Of a DNA stretch of 64,000 bases, positions 16,651 to 26,193 are shown in pieces. The stretch's first letter is position 1; each line of letters starts with the position of its first letter. Both the position numbers and the translations under genes were made by a program. The DNA is from CBDEGK01 sp965237855 (lineage in GTDB: Bacteria; Pseudomonadota; Gammaproteobacteria; Pseudomonadales; Halieaceae), in assembly GCA_965237855.1 (NCBI GenBank), contig CBDEGK010000008.1:1178001-1242000 (forward strand), written 5' to 3'. Under the pieces are notes generated by a model. The model was not told the DNA's origin. It did not search any database and saw nothing but the letters and a program-made list of their open reading frames with translations.

Positions 16651-17604
16651 CTATAGTCCAAGACCGCGCCGCAGTGCCACCTTAGTTTCCTCTAATCCTC
16701 TAATACTAACCGCGGCATTAGTCACCATACTGGAGCCGTGGTAAGTACCCGGAAAACTATGCAACTCGACATTCACGCCCGCTTGCAACATGCGCAGGGC
16801 GTATTCAATCCCTTCATCGCGCAGTGGATCGTATTCCATGGTCGTCACATAGGCGGGAGGCAGGCCAACCAGCTCTTCAACGGTGGCTCGCGCTGGTGCC
16901 GCATGATAAGGCACATCATCCCCGCCGGGGGTATGGTCATCCCCCAGATAGTACTGCCAGCTTAAGATGGCATTGGGGCGATGCCACAGAGGCGTGTCAG
17001 TAAATTTCACCATGCTAGCGGTTTGCAAGCGATCATCCAACTCGGGCATACCCAGCAGCTGGAAGCACAATTTGGGGCCGTTGCGATCACGGGTCAGCAG
17101 GGCCAGCGCTGCCGACAAACCACCACCGGCACTGCCGCCCATCACGGCAATTCTATCCACGTCAATATTCAGGTTCGCGGCGTTTTCCCGAGTCCAACAG
17201 AGCGCCGCATAACAGTCTTCAAGGCCTGCAGGGTACGGATTCTCCGGGGCCAAGCGGTAATCGACTGAGACAATGACAATGCCTAGCCCCCTACACAAAT
17301 CGACAGCCCCTCCATGTTCGCTGTCCAGGTTACCCCCCGCAAAGCCACCGCCGTGGATATAAATAAGTCCTGCGGTCGTGCCTGTCAGGTGCTCTGGTGT
17401 ATAGGTGCGAATCGGCAGCTCCGGTGCTCCTGCCGGGCCGGGGATAGTGAGGTCCTCAATGCGGATGCCGCTCTCATCGATATTGGCATTCAGGGCTGCC
17501 ATCATTTCATTCATACCGCTACGGGCGGCTACAGGGTCGCCAAAATTGATGTGGGGTACCAGTTCAATCATGGCGCTGAGTTCGGGGTCGAAGTTGTAAG
17601 TCAT
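16651..17604 (-). CDS. Alpha/beta hydrolase, hormone-sensitive lipase (HSL) type esterase
   Basis: A 317-residue cytoplasmic esterase or lipase of the bacterial HSL family (Abhydrolase_3). It has the oxyanion-hole motif IHGGGFAGG, the nucleophile elbow MGGSAGGGLS with the catalytic Ser, the Asp in MEYDPLRDEG and the His in PGTYHGSS near the end. All catalytic parts are present. It starts at ATG 17604, overlapping the stop of the upstream SDR remnant by four bases (ATGA), which implies translational coupling. It probably hydrolyses an ester or lactone of the substrate that the neighbouring P450s oxidise. Confidence 0.92.
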   Translation of the reverse strand: MTYNFDPELSAMIELVPHINFGDPVAARSGMNEMMAALNANIDESGIRIEDLTIPGPAGAPELPIRTYTPEHLTGTTAGLIYIHGGGFAGGNLDSEHGGAVDLCRGLGIVIVSVDYRLAPENPYPAGLEDCYAALCWTRENAANLNIDVDRIAVMGGSAGGGLSAALALLTRDRNGPKLCFQLLGMPELDDRLQTASMVKFTDTPLWHRPNAILSWQYYLGDDHTPGGDDVPYHAAPARATVEELVGLPPAYVTTMEYDPLRDEGIEYALRMLQAGVNVELHSFPGTYHGSSMVTNAAVSIRGLEETKVALRRGLGL

Positions 17605-17888
17605 GCCGTCTCCTGCTCTCTATATAGATATTTTCCAGTAAGCTCTGCCCCATGCATCGCGCCTGCATTGTAGATCATCAACCCTACATCAAGATTATCG
17701 ACCACAGTATCTAGTTGCTGCTCAAGATCATTCGCGGTTAGATCTATGGAGTGAATTCTAACCTCCACATCGTAGCTTTCACGCAACAGCGCTTTGGCAC
17801 CCTCCTCAATGAAGCGCTTGGCCGTTGCTTCGCCTATGCCTCGCGCTGCGCCGGTGACGATGGCGACCTTATCTTGTAGTTGATTCAT
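17601..17888 (-). pseudogene. Short-chain dehydrogenase remnant with internal deletion
   Basis: Only 95 residues of an SDR, which is normally about 250. The cofactor motif TGAARGIGEATAKRF is followed within a few residues by ALLRESYDVEVRIHSIDLT and then LMIYNAGAMHG. Thus the glycine-rich loop is joined too early to the NAG strand, and the catalytic Tyr-Lys part is missing. It looks like a fusion of two SDR pieces or a deleted gene. It still overlaps the esterase start by ATGA, so its reading may couple esterase translation. Confidence 0.75.
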
Positions 17889-17970
17889 CTTGGTTATTTC
17901 CTCTTCAGTTGTGCGACGGAAATGTTGTTAGAGCCGCCGTGTTGATTGCTGTGCTCAACCTGAGTTAGGT

Positions 17971-18531
17971 TCACGCGGGCAAAGGGTTCAATGGTCCAAG
18001 TGCTGACTTGAAGCTTTGTCCTGTTGCGTTGCTATGAGAGGCGAGGAAAGGAAACGAAGCATCAGATGTATCGCGAGCCGATACGCTACTCACATCACTC
18101 TTGGTCAACTCAATCAGGGTATGCATGTCCTGCACATACTCACGCCGCGCGACCCGCCAGCTGCCATCCCGCTTTAACCAGTGGTCCAAATAACGCCCCC
18201 GGCCAACTATTTCTGTTTGCTTCCCGGCCTCGTCTGGCAATGTCCACAGCACAACTGTGATATACGCTTCGCTGACCGCCTGATCACCATCGACATCAAT
18301 GAGTACATTGGTAATTTGGTGAGAATGACACTGCATGAAGGTGTGTGCTTCCCAAACCCAATCGATAAACCCATAACCGGTGCCCTCGTAGATGCCGTGG
18401 TAGTTCGTAGATGCATCCTTATGCCATACGGAATAGGCCATCTCCTTATCCATGCGGTCCAGGCCGCGGCAGTAGCGGGACAAAGCATCGCGAATAGATT
18501 CCTTCGCCAGCAGTGATTCAATGTCTTGCAT
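17971..18531 (-). CDS. NTF2/SnoaL-like (SnoaL_4) family protein
   Basis: A 186-residue cone-fold protein of the SnoaL_4 type. The start IESLLAKESIRDALSRYCRG and the GLDRMDKEM that follows are typical, as are WHKDASTNYHG and RGRYLDHWLKRDGSWRVA. Members act as dehydratases, isomerases or small dioxygenase-like subunits in catabolic pathways. The C-terminal 40 residues are Ser-rich and not family-like. It lies downstream of the intact P450 on the same strand, so the two are probably co-transcribed. Confidence 0.85.
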   Translation of the reverse strand: MQDIESLLAKESIRDALSRYCRGLDRMDKEMAYSVWHKDASTNYHGIYEGTGYGFIDWVWEAHTFMQCHSHQITNVLIDVDGDQAVSEAYITVVLWTLPDEAGKQTEIVGRGRYLDHWLKRDGSWRVARREYVQDMHTLIELTKSDVSSVSARDTSDASFPFLASHSNATGQSFKSALGPLNPLPA

Positions 18532-18600
18532 AGAGGTAAGCCTCCTCAGATATTATTAACTTCATCGTTCTCTATCTGGTTTCCTGATAAAAGGATTCAA

Positions 18601-19836
18601 TTATTCCGCTAACGCTTTATCAAAGCTAATGTGCATTTCCTTATAGCCGTCCACAAAGACCGAGAGCGCCTGTTTTGGCTCCTCGACAAACTCTACATTG
18701 CACAGTCTGGTGGTTATCTCTTCGAACATGATTTTGAGTTGAAGTCGGGCTAGATGAATGCCGATACAAAAATGGGGGCCAACGCCGAAGCTACGGGAAT
18801 GCTTGCGCACAGATTCCCGCTGACAACGGGTGATGTCGAAGCGCTCAGCTTGTTCAAAAAACTGCTCATCATGATTGGCGGCTGCCAACCAGCAAATAAC
18901 GGTATGCCCCTGCTTTATCTTCTCACCCGCCAGCTCAAAATCTTGGGTCGCGGTGCGGCGATAGTAAGTAATTGGAGTGCGGAAACGCACTATTTCATCC
19001 ACCGCGTCAGGTATCAATGTGGGGTCCGCGGCTAGCATTTGATATTGATCCGGATGCCGGATCAGCTCCGCCAAACCAAAGGCCGTAGAATTGCGGGTGG
19101 TTTCAATGCCACCGATGATGAGGTTGAGGAAAAACAAACCGTATTCATGGTCACCGAGCTGGAAGTCATCGTCCTTCGCCAGCAACATGTCCATGGTGAG
19201 CGAGTCCCTCGGGTGCAAACGATGGTCTGCTGCCAGTCCGGCACCATACATTACCAGTTGCGCCTGCGCGGCAAAGCTTTCTTCCGGGCCGCCTGAGAAA
19301 TCCGGGTCATTGGCCAGCATCATGGTATTCGCGAGGTCGCAGACCATTTTCTTTTCGGTCTCGGGCACACCAAGGATCCAGCAAATAACTGCCAGTGGTA
19401 AGCGTTGGGCTACCTCCCCCACAAACTCACACTGTCCCTTGTCAATGACTTCGTCGATGATATGCGCCGCGATCTGGCGAATATGATCCTCCCGGCGATT
19501 AATGGCGGCGGGTTTGAAGGCGTGGTCAACCAGCGAACGATTCTTTTTGTGGAGGGGGGCGTCCATCAAATTAAGCGAAACGTTGGTACCCTGAATCATC
19601 TCTTTAGGGGGGTCTTCCAGGTGAGGGCCGCCGGCATTACTGAAGATAGCCGGCGATTTCATCACCTTATCGACACATTCTTTGCTGAACACATTCCAGT
19701 GACCACCGAGAGCTGAGATATTCTCGTCTTCCCAGGCCACAGCCTTATCTTGTCGCAACTGCCGGAAAAGAGAATAGGGCGCTCCTTCCTGGAAGTTTTC
19801 GATGGTCATTAAGTGGTTTACCGGACAAGTCCTCAT
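18601..19836 (-). CDS. Cytochrome P450 (intact paralogue)
   Basis: A 411-residue soluble bacterial P450 monooxygenase. It has the I-helix oxygen-activation motif GGIETTRNST, the K-helix EIVRFRTP (ExxR) and the heme-ligand loop SFGVGPHFCIGIHLARLQL with the proximal Cys. The start MRTCPVNHLMTIENFQEG aligns with the broken copy at 14927, so the two came from one duplication. No ferredoxin gene is visible nearby. The class and the substrate-type neighbours (esterases, acyl-CoA synthetase, SDRs) suggest hydroxylation of a terpenoid, steroid or alkyl side chain. It is divergent to the LysR gene, with a palindromic box between them. Confidence 0.95.
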   Translation of the reverse strand: MRTCPVNHLMTIENFQEGAPYSLFRQLRQDKAVAWEDENISALGGHWNVFSKECVDKVMKSPAIFSNAGGPHLEDPPKEMIQGTNVSLNLMDAPLHKKNRSLVDHAFKPAAINRREDHIRQIAAHIIDEVIDKGQCEFVGEVAQRLPLAVICWILGVPETEKKMVCDLANTMMLANDPDFSGGPEESFAAQAQLVMYGAGLAADHRLHPRDSLTMDMLLAKDDDFQLGDHEYGLFFLNLIIGGIETTRNSTAFGLAELIRHPDQYQMLAADPTLIPDAVDEIVRFRTPITYYRRTATQDFELAGEKIKQGHTVICWLAAANHDEQFFEQAERFDITRCQRESVRKHSRSFGVGPHFCIGIHLARLQLKIMFEEITTRLCNVEFVEEPKQALSVFVDGYKEMHISFDKALAE

Positions 19837-19879
19837 CTCTACCCCCTGTCAATTTACAGGCAGAATAGATAACATCGTT

Positions 19880-19894
19880 ACATTAGTAAAATGT
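19880..19894. promoter_or_regulatory. LysR-type operator palindrome ACATT-N5-AATGT
   Basis: ACATTAGTAAAATGT is a perfect ACATT/AATGT inverted repeat with a five-base centre and contains the T-N11-A spacing typical of LysR-family boxes. It lies between the divergent P450 and LysR genes, where autoregulating LysR proteins usually bind. Related copies precede the broken P450 and the TonB receptor. Confidence 0.6.
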
Positions 19895-19911
19895 ATTGGG
19901 CTTATGTCGCC

Positions 19912-20829
19912 ATGAACATTGTTAATATCAAAAAGCACGACCTCAACCTATTGCTGATGTTTGAACTGCTCATGCAAGAGCGTAATGTGTCACGTGCCGC
20001 AGAGCGTGCCAATATCACGCAGTCGGCAATGAGCCACTGCCTTTCCCGGCTGAGGGAAATGCTTCAGTATCCTGTTTTGGTTCGCGGTGGTAAAGGCATG
20101 GAAGCGACTGAAAGAGCCCTTGCACTGCGTGAACCCATCAGAAAAATTCTGATCGAGCTGGAGCAAACACTGACACCAGCGAAAATCTTTGATCCTCTCA
20201 CTGATCGCAGAAGCTTCTCTCTGATCATCACAGATTACAGCGAGCTACTGCTGATTCGCCCACTGTTATTACGCTTGGAAAACCAGGCGGCTAATATTCA
20301 ATTAAATTTTCGGAAGGTCACGCCGAAAAATATGGCTGACTTCGAGGCCGGTGAGATAGATTTTTTTATTGGCCGATCGCCAAAAGAGAAGCTGTATTTA
20401 GAGGACTGTTACCTGTTCAGTGATCACTACTGTAGCATCGCCCAGAATAACCACCCACAACTGGGGAAAAGGCTAACAAAGCACCAGTTCCTAAAAGCAC
20501 AGCATGCGGTTCTTTCACCTGATGAAGACTGAAAAGATATCGTCGATCGCATGCTGGAAAAAAACGGCCTGCAGAGAACGAGGTCTATTTCCACCCCTTA
20601 TATCAGCAGTCTTATTTCCATAGTCGAAAATTCTAAGCTGATCGGCACTATTCCCCAGCGTATTGTGGATCACCACCCCGGAGAGCAACATTACCAGGTA
20701 TACCGGCCGCCGATAAAGCTGCCAGGCTTCAGTGTGCACCTCTGTTGGCACGAGCGGTCACGTTATGATACCGGCCACCAGTGGATGAAAAACCTCATAG
20801 TAAGCGTAGCCGCCGATCTGGACGGTTAG
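19912..20829 (+). pseudogene. LysR-family regulator with in-frame TGA stop
   Basis: The gene encodes the N-terminal winged HTH (DLNLLLMFELLMQERNVSRA, then ITQSAMSHCLSRLREML, NodD-like) and the effector domain. TGA at 20530-20532 interrupts the frame after LSPDED. The same frame continues KDIVDRMLEKNGLQRTRS to TAG at 20827-20829, finishing the second half of the effector domain. If the TGA were TGG the protein would be about 305 residues, the family norm. I chose ATG 19912 because ATG 19891 falls inside the operator palindrome. The truncated 206-residue product keeps the DNA-binding domain. Confidence 0.85.
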
Positions 20830-20927
20830 CTGCAAGCCTATGCCCTGCTAAAAAATTGACGTACTCCTTTACCCTATCCCTCCCTCTTTTTCTATATTAA
20901 TACTGTTCATAACACGATTACTATAAT

Positions 20928-20942
20928 CCATTTTACTAATAG
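20928..20942 (+). promoter_or_regulatory. LysR-box-like motif upstream of the TonB receptor
   Basis: CCATTTTACTAATAG matches the reverse complement of the 19880 palindrome at 12 of 15 positions. TATAAT occurs next to it at 20922-20927. The TonB receptor begins 122 bases downstream. Confidence 0.4.
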
Positions 20943-21063
20943 TATGCGGTTCGATACCGTGTCGCAGCTTAATGGCGAACAGGGCCCAGCAGTCGGAGAC
21001 TATTCCAGGACGGTCACACTGGATTAGCCAGCTCATAACAGGAATACAACCAGGTGAAAAAAC

Positions 21064-23359
21064 ATGTTAACCGTCAACAGTAAGCAATTTGCAGGAAAAA
21101 CCGTTCTGGCTCTGGCTATCGCAGCACCCGGTGCTATGCCCGTATTTGCGCAGGACAGCGGTACCCGGTCCCTGATGCTAGAAGAGGTCGTTGTCACAGC
21201 GCAGAAAAAGGAAGAGACGCTGGTGGAAGCGCCACTGACAGTCAATGTTGTTTCCGGCGAGCAAATTCGCGATTTCGACATGTTCCAGGCCGATGAATTG
21301 AGCAAGCTTACCGCCGGCGTGGAAATTCGCAACCAGGGTGACGCTAACACCGGTGTCGCGCTCCGAGGTGTGGGCACCCTGGCCCAACAGGCCGCACCGT
21401 CCCGGGTTGGTGTCTACCTGGATGACTGGTATGGGGGCTTTTCGACCAACTTTATCTTCAAACAGATGTTCGACATAAAACGGGTACAGATACTGCGTGG
21501 GCCCCAGGGCACCCTGTACGGTCAACCTTCACCGACCGGCGCCCTGATCATGGAAACTGGCGACCCCAACCTGTCCGAAATTGAAGGCTACATCACTGGC
21601 TCTTACCAGGACCCCGAAGGCTACAATCTCCAGGGCGCTATCTCCGTTCCCCTGATTGAGAACGAGCTGGGCTTACGTCTCGCAGTTCTCTCGGACCAGC
21701 GGGAAACCGGTCTTGAAAATATTGTGCGCGGCAAGGACAACGAGATCAACAGCGACGGCTACCGGGCCAAACTGTTGTGGGAACCAACCGACACGTTCTC
21801 CGCGAAGCTTGGCTGGACCCATGTGGAGTCACAGGACTCGGACAACCTACCGCCCCCTGGAGAGCATCACGCCCACGGCGCCTTTCCAGCTCGAGGCCGG
21901 TGATCGCACCTCCATCCAGGATTCGCCGGATCAGATGAATAAGCAGGAGGACGATCTGTACACCCTGCATCTCAACTGGGATATGGGTGCGGTGGAATGG
22001 AAGCTTTTTATCGCCCAGCATGATTTCTCAATCGACAACGACAGTGACGAGGACGGGACCGAGCAGCCAGTGCAGACTGTCGCGAGCACGCAGGAGACCG
22101 AGGACGGCGACCAGTTGGAGCTGCGGGGAGTCGCCAGCCCCTTCGAGTGGTGGGACACGCAGTTCGGCTATTACTACTCCAAGATGAGTACCCAGACCGG
22201 GGTGCCCGTATTCAGCAATGTCCCCAGCAGCGGGTTTGTGGCGAGCATTTTCCTGGGTATTCCCACCGATAGTGAAGTCAATGCGGTGTTCAGCCACAAC
22301 GACTTTTACTTGACGCCGGACACCACCTTGACTGTGGGCATTCGCTACAACGAATTTGAAAATGCTACCGAGAATAATTCAACCGTTAATCTGCTGGTTG
22401 GCTCCACCATGGAGCCTGGTGGCAATGTAACCGATCCCGCGCTTGTGATTCCGATCCCTTGCTCTGATGGCAGCGCAGCCCCCTGTAACCTGGCGGTAGG
22501 CACCACCGAGAAGGAGTGGACCGGTACCGTTAAGCTCTCCCACGCTTTCAACGACGACCACAATTTCTATGGCACCATCGACAGCGGCTTTCGCCCGGGC
22601 GCGCCTAACTTTGATATCCAGGGCGTCGTGCCCGAGGAGCAGTTGTCTTACGACGGCGAGAGCGTTAACAGCGTCGAGATTGGCTTCAAGGGCAGCTTGA
22701 TGGATGGTCGGGCCCAGTATTCCATGGCGGCCTACTATTCCCTCTACGAGGATTACCAGGTAATTCCCAGCTACCAGGTCTGGGACAACACCACGATGGC
22801 GCCCACCGACATCAACATAGTCTACGTTAATGTCGACGAGGCCGAACAGCTGGGCATCGAGGGCGAATTTCGCATGTTGCTGACCGAGAACTGGACGATG
22901 TTCACTTCCCTGGCCTGGTCGCAGGTGGAATTTACCGACGGCGAGGTTCCCTGTAACGATCCCAGTCAGCCGCCACTGGGCCCGGACAATCTGTTCAACG
23001 TGTGTGATGCGGAAGGTGAGGTGGCCGGTTCCCAGCCGGATTGGTCCTTCGTGTTGCAGAGTGAGTATTTTCAAAACTTTGATGCGATCCAGGGCGAGTG
23101 GTTTATCAACGGTTTGTTCAACTATCGCGGTGAGTCGGAAGTGCCGGGCGATTCCGCTGGACGCTTGACTACCGATGATTACTACCAACTGGACCTGTTC
23201 GCTGGGGTACGCAACGATAGCTGGTCCGCCAAGGTTTTTGTCAAGAATGCGTTGGACGACGATGAGGTGATCAGTAAACGAGCCCTGGGAGCGGATTACA
23301 ACGACCTGAGCCTGATCTCGCCGCGTACTACCGGCATCACGGTTAGTTACCGCTTCTAG
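21064..23359 (+). pseudogene. TonB-dependent outer-membrane receptor, frameshifted
   Basis: The signal peptide (TVLALAIAAPGAMPVFA) is followed by the TonB box region LEEVVVTAQKKEE, then a plug domain with RGVGT and ILRGPQGTLYGQPSPTGA. The frame breaks at the C-run 21853-21857; removing one C gives LPPLESITPTAPFQLEAG and the frame then runs to TAG at 23359. The beta-barrel part ends ISPRTTGITVSYRF with the terminal Phe needed for outer-membrane assembly. The corrected length is about 764 residues. It would import a hydrophobic or polycyclic substrate for the adjacent catabolic genes. It may be intact if the extra C is a read error. Confidence 0.85.
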
Positions 23360-23401
23360 GGGCGCCCTGGGGTCCTCCCTATAAATCGTAGGAGAAAACT
23401 G

Positions 23402-24403
23402 GTGCCAAGCTGGCAAGCGCTTCTTATCAATATGGTGTTACGAGTCTCCATCAAGCAGATGATGCGGTTCGGCTCGCTGGAGTTTATGCGAAGCATTGTT
23501 GAACGGCATGACGCGAAGCTTCTCGCACTGCCGGAGACTGAAGAATTCGACCTTGTTGAGATCAGCAAAACAAGTTTCTCTGGTGAGAAACTATGTCGAA
23601 AAGCAGCTGATTCCGAGCAGACTATTCTCTACCTGCCGGGGGGTGGGTTCGTCATGCGAACGCCGGCCGCACATCGACAGCTGGTGCAGAAAATATGTTT
23701 GGCTTCCGGATCGGATGCTCTTATCGTGCATTATCGTCTGGCACCAGAGCATCCTTTCCCCACGGGGCTGGAGGATTGCAAGGCAGCCTACCTGAGCTTG
23801 TTGGAAGAAGGGTGTGAGCCTGAGAGTATTGTGATAGCCGGTGATTCCGCCGGTGGGAACCTGGTTCTGGCCACGATGCTGGCACTGCGAGACGAGGGCC
23901 ACCCGCTGCCCGGCGCGGCGGTCATGCTCTCTGCCTTAACCGATCTGACCTTCAGTGGAAAGTCCCGGCAATTCAATCGATGGCGGGATCCCATGCTGCC
24001 AAACGGTCGTAGCTCCGGGATGCATCAAGTGTATCTGAATGGCGCCTCGCCGGAAGATCCGTTGGCTTCTCCAGTATTTGGTGATTTGAGTGGCCTGCCC
24101 CCTATATTGGGCCAGGTGGGCAGCACCGAAATATTGCTGGACGACACCACCCGGGTAGCCGAACAAGCGCGCGCGGTGGGTACCCCCTTCTATCTGGAAG
24201 TCTGGAAGAGAATGCCCCATGTGTGGCATACGCAAAATACGCTGCCGGAAGCCAGGCTGGCGATTGGCCGAATAGCGCAATTCGTGAGGAACAAGGAGCT
24301 GGAGCCGCCTACCAGACGGCCCGCGCAGGGCCTGAGTAGATTTTTACCCCTGTCTTCGCAACGATCCGCTTTTAGCTGGGATTACCACACGACCAATGTA
24401 TGA
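23402..24403 (+). CDS. Alpha/beta hydrolase, HSL-type esterase
   Basis: A 333-residue HSL-family hydrolase. The oxyanion motif is altered to LPGGGFVMRTP (Pro in place of the usual His). The nucleophile elbow is IAGDSAGGNL, and the His is in MPHVWHTQN. It starts at GTG 23402 with TAGGAG nine bases upstream. It follows the TonB receptor by 42 bases, so it is likely part of the same transcript. It is a different subfamily from the esterase at 16651. Confidence 0.9.
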   Translation: MPSWQALLINMVLRVSIKQMMRFGSLEFMRSIVERHDAKLLALPETEEFDLVEISKTSFSGEKLCRKAADSEQTILYLPGGGFVMRTPAAHRQLVQKICLASGSDALIVHYRLAPEHPFPTGLEDCKAAYLSLLEEGCEPESIVIAGDSAGGNLVLATMLALRDEGHPLPGAAVMLSALTDLTFSGKSRQFNRWRDPMLPNGRSSGMHQVYLNGASPEDPLASPVFGDLSGLPPILGQVGSTEILLDDTTRVAEQARAVGTPFYLEVWKRMPHVWHTQNTLPEARLAIGRIAQFVRNKELEPPTRRPAQGLSRFLPLSSQRSAFSWDYHTTNV

Positions 24404-24451
24404 GCATCGAAACCTTACCCTTTGTGATCCATGTTCGACAGTGGAGGAAAT

Positions 24452-26071
24452 ATGACGACGTATAACCTGGCTGATTTGTTCGAAATGGTGGCAGATACCG
24501 TGCCGGATAGGGAAGCGATTATTACCGAGGATCGCCGCTTTAAATTCGGGGAACTGGAACAAAGGGCTAACCGGTTGGCCAATTTCCTGCGTTCCCGGGG
24601 TGTGAAGGCGGGCGATCATATCGGTCTGCAGTTGTGCAACAGCAACGAGTATATCGAAGGCATGTTGGCGGCCTATAAACTGCGCGCCGTTCCTATCAAC
24701 ATCAATTACAACTATGTTGAGGGGGAACTGACGTATCTTTATGACGACGCCGATTTGGTCGCATTGGTTGTACAACGGGAGTTTTTGCCCCAGGTAGCGG
24801 CAGTAGCGTCCAGTGCACCGAAACTAACCACCTACATCATGGTGGACGACGGTACTGAGGCAATAGCGCCGGTTGACTGGGCGGAGTACGAATCGAGTCT
24901 GGCGGCATCATCGCCCGCGCGAGAGTTTGAACCACGCAGCGCCGACGACGTGTACATCATTTACACCGGCGGCACCACGGGCATGCCGAAAGGCGTGATG
25001 TGGCGTCATGAAGATATTTTCTTTGCCTCCCTGGGCGGCGGCGACCCGTTTAGAACCCAAGGCGCCATTACTGCTCCCGAGCAACTGAAGGAGCGCATAG
25101 CGGAGGTTCAGATGGCCAGCCTGGCGGCTCCCCCATTTATGCACGCGGCGGCCCAGTGGGCAGCCTTGATACAACTATTGGGTGGCGGCAAGCTGGTCAT
25201 CCCCGCCAGGGGCAACTTTGATGTGAAAAAGATCTGGGCCGCGATTGGCACAGAGGGCGTTAGTGTTTTATCCATTGTAGGCGATGCCATGGGCACCCCG
25301 CTCATGGACGATATGGAGGCCAATGCCGATGATTACGATACCTCCTCCTTATTCGTGATCGCCTCGGGCGGCGCGATTCTGTCGCCAGCGGTGAAACAGC
25401 GCATGCTGGATTTGCTACCCCACACAATGGTGATCGACGGTCTTGGCTCTTCGGAAACCGGGGTCATTGCCGACAAAATCAGCGACAAGAACACCGAGGC
25501 ATCCGCAGAGCTGAGTTTTACGGTGAGCGAATTCGTTCAGGTGTTGGATGACAATATGCAGCCAGTTACGCCGGGCTCCGGTGTCGTGGGCCACATGGCT
25601 CGGGGTGGGCATATCCCCCTCGGTTATTACAATGCGCCCGAAAAAACGGCGGCAACTTTCGTTGAGGCCAACGGCCAACGCTGGTCCATCCCCGGCGACC
25701 TGGCCACCGTTGAAGCCGACGGCAGTGTGCGGTTATTGGGCCGTGGTTCAACCAGCATCAATACCGGTGGCGAAAAGGTGTTTCCGGAAGAGGTAGAGTC
25801 GACCCTGAAAGGCAACCCCAAGGTCTACGATACCGTGGTGGTGGGTGTACCGGATGAACGCTTCGGCCAGGCTATCACCGCCGTGGTCCAGTTGCGTCCC
25901 GGCGAGCAACTGGATTACATGGACATGAAGGAGTTCTGTCGCGGAAATATCGCCAGCTACAAGATTCCCCGCCACCTGGTGATCTGTGATCAGATCAAAC
26001 GTTCGCCAGCGGGTAAGGCCGATTATCCCTGGACGAAACAATTCGCGCTCGACGCGCTGGGTATGAGCTAA
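24452..26071 (+). CDS. Acyl-CoA synthetase (AMP-binding, FadD-like)
   Basis: A 539-residue ANL-superfamily ligase that activates a carboxylic acid with ATP and CoA. The P-loop-like motif is YTGGTTGMPKGVMW. The A5/A8 motifs include GSSETGV, GDLATVEADGSVRLLGR and the catalytic Lys region RSPAGKADYPW near the end. ATG 24452 follows GGAGG by four bases and is preferred to ATG 24431. The acid may be a fatty acid or the side chain of a terpenoid or steroid. It lies between a hydrolase and an oxidoreductase in a single-direction cluster. Confidence 0.93.
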   Translation: MTTYNLADLFEMVADTVPDREAIITEDRRFKFGELEQRANRLANFLRSRGVKAGDHIGLQLCNSNEYIEGMLAAYKLRAVPININYNYVEGELTYLYDDADLVALVVQREFLPQVAAVASSAPKLTTYIMVDDGTEAIAPVDWAEYESSLAASSPAREFEPRSADDVYIIYTGGTTGMPKGVMWRHEDIFFASLGGGDPFRTQGAITAPEQLKERIAEVQMASLAAPPFMHAAAQWAALIQLLGGGKLVIPARGNFDVKKIWAAIGTEGVSVLSIVGDAMGTPLMDDMEANADDYDTSSLFVIASGGAILSPAVKQRMLDLLPHTMVIDGLGSSETGVIADKISDKNTEASAELSFTVSEFVQVLDDNMQPVTPGSGVVGHMARGGHIPLGYYNAPEKTAATFVEANGQRWSIPGDLATVEADGSVRLLGRGSTSINTGGEKVFPEEVESTLKGNPKVYDTVVVGVPDERFGQAITAVVQLRPGEQLDYMDMKEFCRGNIASYKIPRHLVICDQIKRSPAGKADYPWTKQFALDALGMS

Positions 26072-26096
26072 ACAATAGCAGGAGTTGAAATCGACT

Positions 26097-26127
26097 ATGA
26101 AACTTTCACTTTTTGATCGAGCCTTTT
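26097..26127 (+). pseudogene. Relic 5' end of a WS/DGAT gene (duplicated start)
   Basis: The 31 bases starting at ATG 26097 match the first 31 bases of the WS/DGAT gene at 28282 with one mismatch, giving MKLSLFDRAF against MKLSLFDQAF. Beyond this the reading has no acyltransferase similarity. It is the scar of a duplicated or displaced gene start. Confidence 0.65.
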
Positions 26128-26193
26128 GGATTACTACGCCTTTCTGTTCGGCCCTTTCGATAAAAATACCCCAACACAATGAAGGAAAGTTCA

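Noticed and set aside
19891..19911. ATG 19891 as the LysR start
   Set aside because: It lies inside the operator palindrome; ATG 19912 gives the normal family N-terminus.
22379..23416. 345-residue open frame on the minus strand
   Set aside because: It lies wholly antisense to the TonB receptor barrel, has no recognisable domain, and the plus strand has clear family motifs.
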